Source of the DNA: Furfurilactobacillus milii
GTDB lineage: Bacteria > Bacillota > Bacilli > Lactobacillales > Lactobacillaceae
Assembly: GCF_009863985.1 (NCBI RefSeq)
Contig: NZ_WEZT01000040.1
Coordinates: forward strand, 1 to 64,000
Length of the DNA stretch: 64,000 nucleotides
Direction: 5' to 3'
Shown here in pieces: positions 46,501 through 55,027 of the stretch. Below the pieces are notes generated by a model, which saw nothing but the letters and a program-made list of their open reading frames with translations, was not told the DNA's origin and searched no databases. Each line of letters begins with the position of its first letter. Within the stretch, counting starts at the first letter, position 1. The position numbers were made by a program, and so were the translations under genes.

Positions 46501-47895
46501 ATGGCAGTATTCAGTGCATATTCACAAGATGAAATCTTAGATGCTTTAAAGCAAGCAACGCCACACGCTGACGTGTACACGGACGCAGATAGTTTGGCCA
46601 AACACAAGAACGATCCTAATGGCATTGGTGATGCAGATGGTGACTTGTTAGCCTACGTTGAGGTGGGCGATACGGATGATGTGAAGGATGTTTTGAGCGT
46701 AGCCCGCCGCTTTCATATTCCAGTCGTTCCGCAAACGACGGCGACGAGCACGGTTTCCGGCTCTGATGCAGAGGCCGGTGCCATCATGTTATCAACGATT
46801 CGCATGAATAAAATTTTGGACATCAGCCGTGAGGATTCAGTGGCAGTTGTCCAACCAGGCGTGATCAACCAAACGTTGAACGATGAAGCCAATAAAGTTG
46901 GTATGTTTTATGCACCCGACCCTGGTTCACGGCCGATTTCTGCAATTGGTGGTAATGCTTCAACCAACGCCGGTGGGATGAGCACTGTTAAATATGGTGC
47001 CACTCGTGATTCTGTTTTGGGTTTGAAGGTTGTCTTAGCTTACGGCCGTGAACTCAAGTTAGGCGGGCGGACGTTTAAACAGGCGTTTGGCTATGACCTG
47101 ACGCACCTATTCGTTGGTTCGGAAGGCACGCTAGGGATCATTACTGAAATCACAGTGAAGTTATTCCCAATTCCGCTTGGTCACGCGGTGATGGGGTTGG
47201 CTTTCTTCGATAACATGACCAAACTGTCAGAGGCAGTAACGGAAGTGCGGGCATCTGGTGTCTATCCGGCAATGTTGGAAGCTTTGGATGCTAATACTGT
47301 TGCGGCTTTGGATAAGTATGAGGGTACGCATTACGCTGACAATAGTGGTGCGATGCTGATCCTTCGTTTGGACGTCGGTGGTGATGAAGCGTTAAAGGTT
47401 ACTGAAAAAGTGTTGAACGATCATGGCGCACAACACATTCACGTGACTTCCGACGATGCCGAGATGAAGGCCATCGAAAAGTTGCGACAAGACATGTTAC
47501 CAGGGGTCTTTGCCGGACACAATCACGTTATGGAAGATATGGCCGTGCCAATGTCTAAGTTGGCACCAATGATGGATTACGTCAGCGAAGTAGCCGATCA
47601 ACTTCACGTGCAAATCTTTACCGCCGGCCATGCTGGTGATGGTAACGTTCACCCAAGTATCGTTTGGCCTAAGGAGCAAACGGAGGTGCCGGAGAATGTT
47701 ATCAAGGCACTGCAATTGATGTTTCGCAAAGCCTTGGCACTCGGTGGGACGATTTCTGGTGAACACGCGGTTGGTATGTTGAAGAACCAGTGGGTCAACG
47801 AAGAACTCGGCGATGATGTTGACATGGTTCAACACCAAATCAAGTCGTTGCTTGATCCGATGGGGATTCTGAACCCGAAACGGAAAATCAATTAG
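46501..47895 (+). CDS. FAD-linked oxidase, GlcD/D-lactate dehydrogenase type
   Basis: 464 residues: FAD_binding_4 (PCMH) domain with PQTTATSTVSGSDAEAG and GGNASTNAGGMSTVKYG, and a C-terminal FAD-oxidase C domain with HAGDGNVHPSI and the terminal LLDPMGILNPKRKIN. Oxidises a 2-hydroxy acid such as D-lactate or glycolate. No GlcE/GlcF partner is adjacent, so it is a single-subunit enzyme. ATG 46501 has AAGGAAGCG upstream. Confidence 0.9.
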   Translation: MAVFSAYSQDEILDALKQATPHADVYTDADSLAKHKNDPNGIGDADGDLLAYVEVGDTDDVKDVLSVARRFHIPVVPQTTATSTVSGSDAEAGAIMLSTIRMNKILDISREDSVAVVQPGVINQTLNDEANKVGMFYAPDPGSRPISAIGGNASTNAGGMSTVKYGATRDSVLGLKVVLAYGRELKLGGRTFKQAFGYDLTHLFVGSEGTLGIITEITVKLFPIPLGHAVMGLAFFDNMTKLSEAVTEVRASGVYPAMLEALDANTVAALDKYEGTHYADNSGAMLILRLDVGGDEALKVTEKVLNDHGAQHIHVTSDDAEMKAIEKLRQDMLPGVFAGHNHVMEDMAVPMSKLAPMMDYVSEVADQLHVQIFTAGHAGDGNVHPSIVWPKEQTEVPENVIKALQLMFRKALALGGTISGEHAVGMLKNQWVNEELGDDVDMVQHQIKSLLDPMGILNPKRKIN

Positions 47896-47929
47896 GCACA
47901 CAATTGCTACACCTTTGATGCGACTATAG

Positions 47930-47979
47930 AAAACGACCTACACAGGTAATGTTCCAAACCTCGTGCAGGTCGTTTTTTT
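47930..47979 (+). terminator. Terminator after FAD oxidase
   Basis: AAACGACCT.CAC pairs with GTGCAGGTCGTTT, then T7. Confidence 0.85.
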
Positions 47980-47989
47980 GATTTTGATG

Positions 47990-48177
47990 TTGCTTGCGGT
48001 TGTCAACAGTGACACACTCGCCGTGGGACCGGTTCAAGCCTCTTGAGAACCAGAGTCTTTCACCTCGCCGTGAAGCCTCCAAAACCGAGTCTTCACGACC
48101 GTCCGTAACCTAAATTCGGAAAACCACCGAATTAACGTTACCTTCACGGCTCGGTATCACTGTTGACGCCCTTCAGC
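47990..48177 (+). repeat. Structured intergenic element, subfamily A, copy A2
   Basis: P1: GTCAACAGTGACAC (48002-48015) with GTATCACTGTTGAC (48154-48167). P2: CGTGAAG with CTTCACG, perfect, changed from A1 and A3. P3: AATTCGG with CCGAATT. Core GCCGTGGGACCGGTTCAAGCC. It starts 10 bases past the FAD oxidase terminator, in sense. Confidence 0.87.
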
Positions 48178-48275
48178 TAGAATAACTGCAAGTCTACTGT
48201 ACCGTCTCAGTTTGCATTGAACTAATCTTTTCAATTATGGGCGTGGAACAGATTAGCTGTTTTATCATGTGCAAT

Positions 48276-48458
48276 GTGAGCGGAACTGACGTGAAACAGA
48301 GTTCCGTGTCTGTAACACTTGGCGGCGAGAATTTGGCCGCGTAGTGTTACGGGACGACTTCTGAGACGGGCTGTGGCTCAGAATCGAGGTGGAAAACCGC
48401 GGTTTGTGCGGGTTGAGACCGGTCCCAGGGAACGGCGTTTCAGGTCAGTGGAGCGGTG
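48276..48458 (-). repeat. Structured intergenic element, subfamily B, copy B5 (minus)
   Basis: P1: 48286-48297 with 48437-48448 (CTGACGTGAAAC with GTTTCAGGTCAG, one mismatch). P3: GTAACACTTGGCGGC with GGCCGCGTAGTGTTAC. P2: TTCTGAG with CTCAGAA. It faces A2 across 98 bases and lies 3' of, and in sense with, the nuclease gene. Confidence 0.85.
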
Positions 48459-48478
48459 TAATGCATTAATGACACATG

Positions 48479-49432
48479 TTAGCTTTGTGTCCAACTACCA
48501 TCGGCATAGTTGATGGTGGCGCCATTCTGAGCGTTGAATACGTAAACGTTAATGTTGAGGGCTTGGCCGTCATCCGTCGTGCTGACTGCCTGGACATGAG
48601 TGCCACGAGGAACGAGTTCGTTGCCTTGGTACAGAGGGGTGACAACGTAATAAACGGGGATGTTTGGCCGTTCTCTGACAAAGTCACGAATTGCGGTTTC
48701 AGCGTAAGCCATCCCACCAGCAGTGCTTTGGCTACGTCCGTTTGTACCAACGTTTTGAGCACGAGTGCCAGTCGTTAAGTTGTTGCGCTGCATGATGGCA
48801 TTGCTACTGGTGTCAGGCCCGCCAAGATTACCAACTAACGACCAAGCCAGTGTGTGGGAACGGTTGTAGAAATAACCGCGATAACCATTTAACTGGGCAA
48901 TGCGATTATTGCCTTCGTAGCCTGTTGGATCGGCGCTTTCAGCAAAGGAAGGTCGCTTCATTGCGGCTGTGGCACTGACACTGTTGTAAGTGACCAACGC
49001 TTGACCGGCTTGACTACGGCCCAGCGTATCCGGCGAGTCAATCGTGTACCAGGCTTGTTCATGGTTGTGCTCTAAGGCATCATGAATTTGTAAACTGGTT
49101 AAGGTTGATTTGCCCAAACTGACGTAGTTTTCTGGATACTTATTTGCGTCAAATTGTAATGCCAGTAATTGACTGTCCGTCGCGTCACGAGGCACATCGG
49201 CGGTAGTTGGCGTTGTTTGTGTGCTGCCTGAATTACTACTGAACCAGTTTTCAGCTTGCTTGGTCCAGTGACGGTAATGACGGCGCATTGTGGTGACTTG
49301 GCGGGGGCCATGGGTAAAGGCCTTGACCTCGGTGTTATTAGTCGAAAAAAGGTAACCGAACACCAACACTGCAATGGTTGCCAAGACGGTAACAAGTTTG
49401 CGTTGCTTTAGTTTGAAACGTTTCTTTTTCAT
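48479..49432 (-). CDS. Secreted DNA/RNA non-specific endonuclease (EndA-like)
   Basis: 317 residues. N-terminal basic then hydrophobic segment (~15-32) makes a signal anchor, so it probably acts at the cell surface. The nuclease core is YNRSHTLAWSLVGNLGGPDTSSN, with NRSH in place of the DRGH motif of EndA/NucA enzymes, and GTRAQNVGTNGRSQS with the metal-binding Asn region. Likely role is DNA degradation for nutrition or DNA entry. ATG 49432 with AAGGA upstream. Confidence 0.87.
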   Translation of the reverse strand: MKKKRFKLKQRKLVTVLATIAVLVFGYLFSTNNTEVKAFTHGPRQVTTMRRHYRHWTKQAENWFSSNSGSTQTTPTTADVPRDATDSQLLALQFDANKYPENYVSLGKSTLTSLQIHDALEHNHEQAWYTIDSPDTLGRSQAGQALVTYNSVSATAAMKRPSFAESADPTGYEGNNRIAQLNGYRGYFYNRSHTLAWSLVGNLGGPDTSSNAIMQRNNLTTGTRAQNVGTNGRSQSTAGGMAYAETAIRDFVRERPNIPVYYVVTPLYQGNELVPRGTHVQAVSTTDDGQALNINVYVFNAQNGATINYADGSWTQS

Positions 49433-49496
49433 GATTCAATCCTTATTTTCTTTGTTCTTGTCTGCCACTTAATAGTTTACTCGCATGGCAAACGAA

Positions 49497-49536
49497 AAGC
49501 AGTACTGTCAACAAAATTGACGGTACTGCTTCTTTT
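49497..49536 (-). terminator. Terminator after second P-type ATPase
   Basis: AGCAGTACTGTCAA pairs with TTGACGGTACTGCT, with a T run on the minus strand. Confidence 0.8.
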
Positions 49537-49551
49537 GTAAATTAAGTGTTA

Positions 49552-52266
49552 TTAGTTCATGCGTGGCTGTTTACGTTTGTGCCACTGCATCCGAATAATC
49601 TTGTCGGCTTCAGTAACGACTAACGTGACAAACCCGGAGCCAATCGCCAATCCCCATTGACTCCAACTCATTGGACCAGTCTTGAAGATATCCTGCATAA
49701 ACGGAATGTATGCTTGCGCGAGTTGCAGCAACATCAGTGCAGCAATGACGACAAATGCCATTTTGTTCGTCCAGAAGTTCTTTGAGAAGGCCAGATGTGG
49801 ACTGCGAATGTTGAACAGGTAGAACACCTTACCTAACACAATGACGTTAACGGTAATCGTGCTGGCAATGACTTGGCTGACGCCGTTATTGGTGAGCCAG
49901 TCAAACGCCCACAGTCCCATCGCCGCTATTAAGACGGACACATAGGCCATTTGGAACACGTCATGTTTGTTCATCAGGGTTGAACCAGTTTTCCGCGGAC
50001 GTCGCTGCATAATGCCTTGTTCAGCCGGTTCGAAAATGAACGCAAACTGAATTGTGACGGCTGAAACCATGTTGATCCAGAGCAATTGCGTTGGGACCAA
50101 TGGCAGTTTTTGTTGCATCAAAATACTGAATGCGACAATTAAACCTTCGGCAAAACTGGTTGGCAACAGAAAGGCGATGGTCTTCTTGATGTTGTCGTAC
50201 AGTCGCCGGCCTTCACGAATGGCTTTTGTCATCGTCGTAAAGTTATCGTCGACTAAAATCATGTCGGCCGCATCTTTTGCTACATCGGTCCCTTTGATAC
50301 CCATCGCAACACCAATATCGGCGCGTTTCAAAGCAGGCGCATCGTTGACACCATCACCAGTCATCGCCGTAATCTTCCCGTTTTCCTGGTAGGCTTTGAT
50401 GATGGCCAGTTTGTTGCTTGGCGTCGTCCGGGCAAACACATCATATCGATTGATGTTGGCACGGAGTTCGTCAGGTGACATGTCATCTAGCTCAGCACCC
50501 GTGATGGTTTGGATGTTATCTGCCAAACCAAGTTGACGGCCAATGGCAGTTGCCGTGTCAGGATGGTCACCGGTGATCATTTTAACTTTGACCCCGGCAG
50601 TTCGCATTTCTTTTAACGCATCAATAACTTCTTCACGTGGCGGGTCAATAATCCCGACGATCCCGAGAAAGTCGACACCATCGCGCAATGTTTCGTGTGT
50701 GACTTCGCTAACGTCTTTGCCCACGAGTTTACGGCCCACTGCCACAACCCGTTTGCCTTGAGTAGTTAAGTCGTGAATGACGTCGTTCCAGTGATCGACA
50801 TTAAAAGTCGGGTCAGCTGCCTGCGCCATTTCATAAAGTTTGTCAGGAGCACCCTTTACGAACACTTCATGTTGACCATCTTCACGGACACTGAGGCGGG
50901 CGATGTAACGATAGTCGGAGTCAAACGGAATGCGGTCCAACTCCTCAAACGCAGGCTCGTCCATGCCACAGCCTTTGTGGTATAGCGTGAGAAAGGCACC
51001 ATCAGTCGGTTCACCATTCAGGATCCACTGGCCATCTTCTTCTTGTAGCATGGTATCGTTGGCTTCGAAACCACTGATTAACAGTTCCTTCAAGATTGGG
51101 TCATCCTGAACGTTAACTGGTTGACCATTTGCCATAATCTGACCTTTAGGTTGATAGCCAGTTCCTGTAACTTGATACTGATGATTCTTAGTAATGATAT
51201 CCTGAGCTGTCATTTCGTTCTTCGTTAACGTCCCGGTTTTATCCGTGGCGATAATGTCGACAGCACCTAGCGTTTCTACGGAAGGTAACGTCTTAACGAT
51301 TGCTTTGTTGCGCGCCATCGTGTTCACGCCCATTGCGAGAATGACGGAAGTTGAAGCCGGCAACCCTTCAGGCAGGGAACCTACAATCATGGTGATGATT
51401 GCTAGTGCGAGGGTTGGTAACGCATATAAGTGGCGCACCCAACCAAAGATAAACAGTGCAATGGCAACGGCGATGATGAAGTAGGAAATCCAGGTTCCCA
51501 AACGATCGAGTTCCTTCATCAATGGCGTTTTGGTTTGTTTGACATCCGTTACATCATCGGCAATTTGACCAAGTTCAGTGTCGTGTCCAGTTGCCGTGAC
51601 GATCCCAGTAGCACTCCCATTAGTTACGGCAGTGCTGGCGTAGGCCATGTTTTCACGCTCAGCTAGCGGTGTTTTACTGTCTTTCAGTGGATCAAAGTTC
51701 TTAAGCACAGAATCTGGTTCACCGGTCAAAGCCGATTCTTGAATCCGCAGATTATCAGAATCGAGAATCCGCATGTCGGCAGGGACATTGTCACCCGCCT
51801 CCAGATAGACAATGTCACCGGTTACTAACTCGGTGGCCGGCACGTCTGTCCGTGCACTGTCCCGAATAACCGTGGCTTCGGTAGACAACATCGACTTGAT
51901 TTTATCAAGCGCGTTGCTGGCATTGACTTCCTGAAAGTAGCCAATCAAGGCATTAATAATGACTACCAAACCGATAACGACGGCGTCGGAATAGTGACGA
52001 ATGAAAAGGGTAAAAGCAGCCGCAAATAGCAGAATGTAGATGATTACGTTGTTAAACTGACGCAGGAATATCAACCATTTTGGTGTGACATGAGCCGTCA
52101 GTTCATTTGGCCCATTTTTTGCCAGTCGGTCGGCTGCAGTTTCGGCCGTTAGCCCTGTTTCGAGATCACTATGAAAGTGATCCAAAACCTCGGTTTCCGT
52201 TTGTACATAGACGGGACTCGGTTTGGGGTCAGGTGCATCAGGTGCGGTATTTGGGTTCTGTGACAT
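49552..52266 (-). CDS. P-type cation-transporting ATPase (P2 type)
   Basis: 904 residues. N-terminal cation-ATPase domain; ALTGEPDSVLKN (TGE loop); GSLPEGLPASTSVILA with the PEGLP ion-site motif; phosphorylation site ATDKTGTLTKNE; MITGDHPDTATA; GDGVNDAPALKRADIGVAMG. Ten helices. Probably a Ca2+ or other cation exporter; a homologue of, not a duplicate of, the ATPase at 41.2 kb. ATG 52266 with AAGGAGTC upstream. Confidence 0.9.
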   Translation of the reverse strand: MSQNPNTAPDAPDPKPSPVYVQTETEVLDHFHSDLETGLTAETAADRLAKNGPNELTAHVTPKWLIFLRQFNNVIIYILLFAAAFTLFIRHYSDAVVIGLVVIINALIGYFQEVNASNALDKIKSMLSTEATVIRDSARTDVPATELVTGDIVYLEAGDNVPADMRILDSDNLRIQESALTGEPDSVLKNFDPLKDSKTPLAERENMAYASTAVTNGSATGIVTATGHDTELGQIADDVTDVKQTKTPLMKELDRLGTWISYFIIAVAIALFIFGWVRHLYALPTLALAIITMIVGSLPEGLPASTSVILAMGVNTMARNKAIVKTLPSVETLGAVDIIATDKTGTLTKNEMTAQDIITKNHQYQVTGTGYQPKGQIMANGQPVNVQDDPILKELLISGFEANDTMLQEEDGQWILNGEPTDGAFLTLYHKGCGMDEPAFEELDRIPFDSDYRYIARLSVREDGQHEVFVKGAPDKLYEMAQAADPTFNVDHWNDVIHDLTTQGKRVVAVGRKLVGKDVSEVTHETLRDGVDFLGIVGIIDPPREEVIDALKEMRTAGVKVKMITGDHPDTATAIGRQLGLADNIQTITGAELDDMSPDELRANINRYDVFARTTPSNKLAIIKAYQENGKITAMTGDGVNDAPALKRADIGVAMGIKGTDVAKDAADMILVDDNFTTMTKAIREGRRLYDNIKKTIAFLLPTSFAEGLIVAFSILMQQKLPLVPTQLLWINMVSAVTIQFAFIFEPAEQGIMQRRPRKTGSTLMNKHDVFQMAYVSVLIAAMGLWAFDWLTNNGVSQVIASTITVNVIVLGKVFYLFNIRSPHLAFSKNFWTNKMAFVVIAALMLLQLAQAYIPFMQDIFKTGPMSWSQWGLAIGSGFVTLVVTEADKIIRMQWHKRKQPRMN

Positions 52267-52414
52267 TAAATGAAGACTCCTTCTGAATTAAGTTAGTTTT
52301 AGTGAGAAAAGTATATCATGTCAGCTTGCCATCATTAAAGCAATATCGTTTCGAAATATAATGGCTAAAGAGTAAAACCTTATTGGTGATTTAAGGTTCT
52401 GTTTGTGGTGACTT

Positions 52415-52605
52415 GTCGCTTGCGGTTGTCAACAGTGACACGCTCGCCGTGGGACCGGTTTAAGCCCGAAGTTCACGGTCTTTCGCCTCGCCACAGAGCC
52501 TCGTGACCCGCGAGTCTCTGTGCCCGTCCGTGCTGTAAATTCGAGAAAATCATTCGAATTAACACCACCTTCACGGCTCGGTATCACTGTTGACGCCCTC
52601 CAGCT
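52415..52605 (+). repeat. Structured intergenic element, subfamily A, copy A3
   Basis: P1: GTCAACAGTGACAC (52428-52441) with GTATCACTGTTGAC (52581-52594). P2: CACAGAG with CTCTGTG, perfect and different from A1 and A2. P3: AATTCGA with TCGAATT. Core GCCGTGGGACCGGTTTAAGCC. It is the only copy not in sense 3' of a gene: it lies upstream of the minus-strand ATPase. Confidence 0.87.
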
Positions 52606-52627
52606 AATCTAGCAGTAAAATTTACAA

Positions 52628-52673
52628 AAATATCCTTTCGTCCCAATATCTTGGCGGATGAAAGGATATTTCT
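52628..52673 (-). terminator. Terminator after tetR and B6
   Basis: AAATATCCTTTCGTCC pairs with CGGATGAAAGGATATTT; on the minus strand it is followed by TTTTTGT. It lies beyond B6, so a tetR transcript would include B6. Confidence 0.75.
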
Positions 52674-52680
52674 TAAAAGA

Positions 52681-52775
52681 GTGGAGCTGAGTTGAAACAG
52701 AGTCCGAGGTTGAAGACCCGGACTTTGGGGCTGAGACCGGTCCCAGGGAACGGCGTTTCAAGTCAGCGTAACGGG
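52681..52775 (-). repeat. Structured intergenic element, subfamily B, copy B6 (minus, short)
   Basis: P1: 52687-52698 with 52755-52766 (CTGAGTTGAAAC with GTTTCAAGTCAG, one mismatch). The interior is only about 56 bases: P2 and P3 are missing and an AGTCCG...CGGACT pair remains. Core on the minus strand is GCCGTTCCCTGGGACCGG. Probably an internal deletion of a full-length B copy. Confidence 0.8.
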
Positions 52776-52822
52776 TACGATGTGGTACTTTTGCCAGTGC
52801 AAAGGCAGGTCCACACAGATAT

Positions 52823-53389
52823 CTATTTTTGTGACTCATCGAACAGCCGCATCAAATTGTCGACGAAACTGTCATCGCGATCGATAGCAGGATTCGTAAA
52901 CCAGCCGACACTTTCGCTGACAACTTCACCGATGATCATGGCCCGGACACCACGGGAGATGGATAGTTGTTGTACGGGATCGCTGACAAAATCGCCAATG
53001 TATCGTTGCATCATTTCGGATAAATGACGTGTTTCGTTGAAAGCTGACAGGTGGTCGGGCAGTCCAGACGTTCGCATCACCGCTAGTGATAGGTCCAGGT
53101 TTTGGCGACCATAGTTACGGATGGTAGTGGCCATTTTGATCAGTGCCTCCCGACCATTTAAATCGAAGCAGGCCGTTTGGACTTCTTGATTAAGGGTTGC
53201 GAAAAAGTTTGTTGCCACACCAAGCAGCAGGTCGTTATGATTTTTGAAGTAGAAGTAAAGGGCCTGCGTTCGACAGTTAAGTGCCTTGGCGATGTTACCA
53301 AACGTAGCGGCGTCCGCGCCGTCAGCTTTAATTAGGTCTGTGGCCGTTTGAATGATTTTTTCAGCAGATAAATCGCGTTTTTGAACCAT
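52823..53389 (-). CDS. TetR-family transcriptional regulator
   Basis: 188 residues. Helix-turn-helix near residues 22-45: ADAATFGNIAKALNCRTQALYFYFKNHNDLL, the TetR signature. The C-terminal ligand domain includes a DUF-type TetR_C region with LSLAVMRTSGLPDHLSA. It is divergent from the PEBP-like gene. ATG 53389 has AAGGAGT upstream. Ligand unknown. Confidence 0.9.
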   Translation of the reverse strand: MVQKRDLSAEKIIQTATDLIKADGADAATFGNIAKALNCRTQALYFYFKNHNDLLLGVATNFFATLNQEVQTACFDLNGREALIKMATTIRNYGRQNLDLSLAVMRTSGLPDHLSAFNETRHLSEMMQRYIGDFVSDPVQQLSISRGVRAMIIGEVVSESVGWFTNPAIDRDDSFVDNLMRLFDESQK

Positions 53390-53495
53390 GAATTAATGAC
53401 TCCTTCATAGAAAGTGGTTTGTTTATATTTACATTTTACAACATGTAAATTATACTTACAAAGTGTAAAATAAAAAGAGATGTGAGTTTTGAATA

Positions 53496-54065
53496 ATGAA
53501 ATTACGATTTCCGTTTTCAGATAGGATAATTCCTGATCAGTATGGTGGCAATGCGATTTCTTCGGAAAAGGTCGAAGGGGTGACCCCAAAATCATTTCCG
53601 TTTGAGATTCTTGACATAAGTAGTGCTACCAAGGTGGTGGCCTGGAAGCTGATTGACTACGATACGGTGCCTATGTTTGGGTTTCCGTGGACACACTGGC
53701 TGGTCGCTGATGCGCCTGTTGAAGGTCAGTCCTTAATTGTGCCGGCAGATTTTAGTTGCCACACGAACGTGCCTCAGGGTGAAAACAGTTTGCACTCTAT
53801 CATTCAGGATTTACGGGCACCGTGGTGGAAATTGCGTGCTCAACACACGTGGTTGGAGCAGCACTACGCCGGTCCACGGCCAAAATCAGGAACACATCAC
53901 TATCAATTGACTGTTTATGGGTTCGCACAACCGTTGGGATTGCAACAAGGCTTTTCCTTAGCCGACTTGATGGCGCATGTGAACGACGAGGACATTACGG
54001 AAATGGCATTTCAAAATTTGCTGTACACCAAGGTTTCGACCAACAAACAGAGTGAGACTGATTAA
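53496..54065 (+). CDS. YbhB/YbcL-like (phosphatidylethanolamine-binding protein fold)
   Basis: 189 residues with PEBP-family features: ISSATKVVAWKLIDYDTV, PWTHWLVADAP (the DPD/HW ligand-pocket region) and HHYQLTVYGFAQPL. Family proteins may bind small anions or lipids; function in bacteria is uncertain. The ATG at 53496 has a weak ribosome site. It is 25 bases upstream of the TauE gene, probably co-transcribed. Confidence 0.8.
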   Translation: MKLRFPFSDRIIPDQYGGNAISSEKVEGVTPKSFPFEILDISSATKVVAWKLIDYDTVPMFGFPWTHWLVADAPVEGQSLIVPADFSCHTNVPQGENSLHSIIQDLRAPWWKLRAQHTWLEQHYAGPRPKSGTHHYQLTVYGFAQPLGLQQGFSLADLMAHVNDEDITEMAFQNLLYTKVSTNKQSETD

Positions 54066-54090
54066 TGTTGTTTAGAGAGAAGGATAAACC

Positions 54091-54840
54091 ATGTTGTGGA
54101 TTGAGTTAATTATTACCGGTTTTATTATTGGTACGCTGGTGATTTCGATGGGTGGCGGTGGTGCGGCCATCTATTTAGGCGTATTAACGGGCGTCTTTCA
54201 CTTGCCGGCTGCTGTAGCGGCCGCAACCTCACTATTTACGGCATTTCCATCGCTATGTGTCGGCGCCTACAGTCATTATCGCACGGGAAATGTAGAAGCT
54301 AAAGTTGGTAATCGGATGTTACTGGCAGCGTTGCCTGCGACCATTGTTGGTTCTTTGTTATCACCGTTTATACCGACCAAAATCTATACCTGGGTGATCG
54401 CGATTATCTTGGTGCTGCTCGGCGTCCAAATTATTGCACGTCAGTATTTGCCACACCGGAATAAAACGGCCAACGGTGATACCAAACGGATTCAAGCAAT
54501 CGCATTCGGTATCTTAAGTGGCCTAATGGTTGGTGTTGCCGGGTTAAGTGGTGGCGGTCCAATCTTAGCTGGCTTATTACTAATGGGGTTAGATACCGTG
54601 CATGCCGCTGCGACCTCCTCATACGTGTTAGTCGGTACGACGCTGATCGGGTTGCTCTTTCACATGTCCAGTGGCCACGTGGATTGGTCCATTGGTTTTG
54701 GTCTCATGATTGGGGCAATCATTGGTGCAGCTTTAGCCCCAATTATTATTAACCGGTTAAACAAACGGGTGCTAAACTTGGTCTTGCAGCCAATGATGGG
54801 ATTGTTATTAGTAGTCATGGGCTTGAGGATGATTCTTTAA
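54091..54840 (+). CDS. TauE/SafE-family permease
   Basis: 249 residues with about seven to eight membrane helices in two similar halves (FIIGTLVISMGGGGAAIYLGVLTGVF and GILSGLMVGVAGLSGGGPILAGLLLMG). These halves mark TauE/SafE exporters of sulfite, sulfonates or organic anions. GAGAGAAGGA upstream. Terminator after it. Confidence 0.88.
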   Translation: MLWIELIITGFIIGTLVISMGGGGAAIYLGVLTGVFHLPAAVAAATSLFTAFPSLCVGAYSHYRTGNVEAKVGNRMLLAALPATIVGSLLSPFIPTKIYTWVIAIILVLLGVQIIARQYLPHRNKTANGDTKRIQAIAFGILSGLMVGVAGLSGGGPILAGLLLMGLDTVHAAATSSYVLVGTTLIGLLFHMSSGHVDWSIGFGLMIGAIIGAALAPIIINRLNKRVLNLVLQPMMGLLLVVMGLRMIL

Positions 54841-54888
54841 TCCGTTTGCCTGAATTAAGAAAAAATAAGTTGCAAAAAATTTAAATTG

Positions 54889-54919
54889 GCCGATAGCATT
54901 GATGTTATCGGCTTTTTTC
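54889..54919 (+). terminator. Terminator after TauE gene
   Basis: GCCGATA with TATCGGC, then T6. Confidence 0.85.
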
Positions 54920-54942
54920 GTGTTTGAATTCGTGAGCGGGTC

Positions 54943-54971
54943 TTGCATCATAACTGTGCAAGTTTTACAGT
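54943..54971 (+). promoter_or_regulatory. Promoter of NADH oxidase gene
   Basis: TTGCAT (54943-54948), 17 bases, TACAGT (54966-54971). Confidence 0.6.
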
Positions 54972-54987
54972 ATGTGTGTTAGAAGAA

Positions 54988-55002
54988 TTAGAATGATTCT
55001 AA
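54988..55002. promoter_or_regulatory. PerR/Fur-type box upstream of NADH oxidase
   Basis: TTAGAATGATTCTAA, a perfect 7-1-7 palindrome, two bases off the PerR consensus TTATAATNATTATAA. It lies just downstream of the likely start point, 26 bases before the ATG. Confidence 0.7.
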
Positions 55003-55027
55003 AACATACGATGGAGGTTAACTATTT

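Noticed and set aside
48319-48513. Small plus-strand frame over B5
   Set aside because: Lies in a structured element, and its end crosses the nuclease gene; coding unlikely.
52692-53027. Plus-strand frame over B6 into tetR
   Set aside because: Antisense to a clear TetR gene and covers a repeat.
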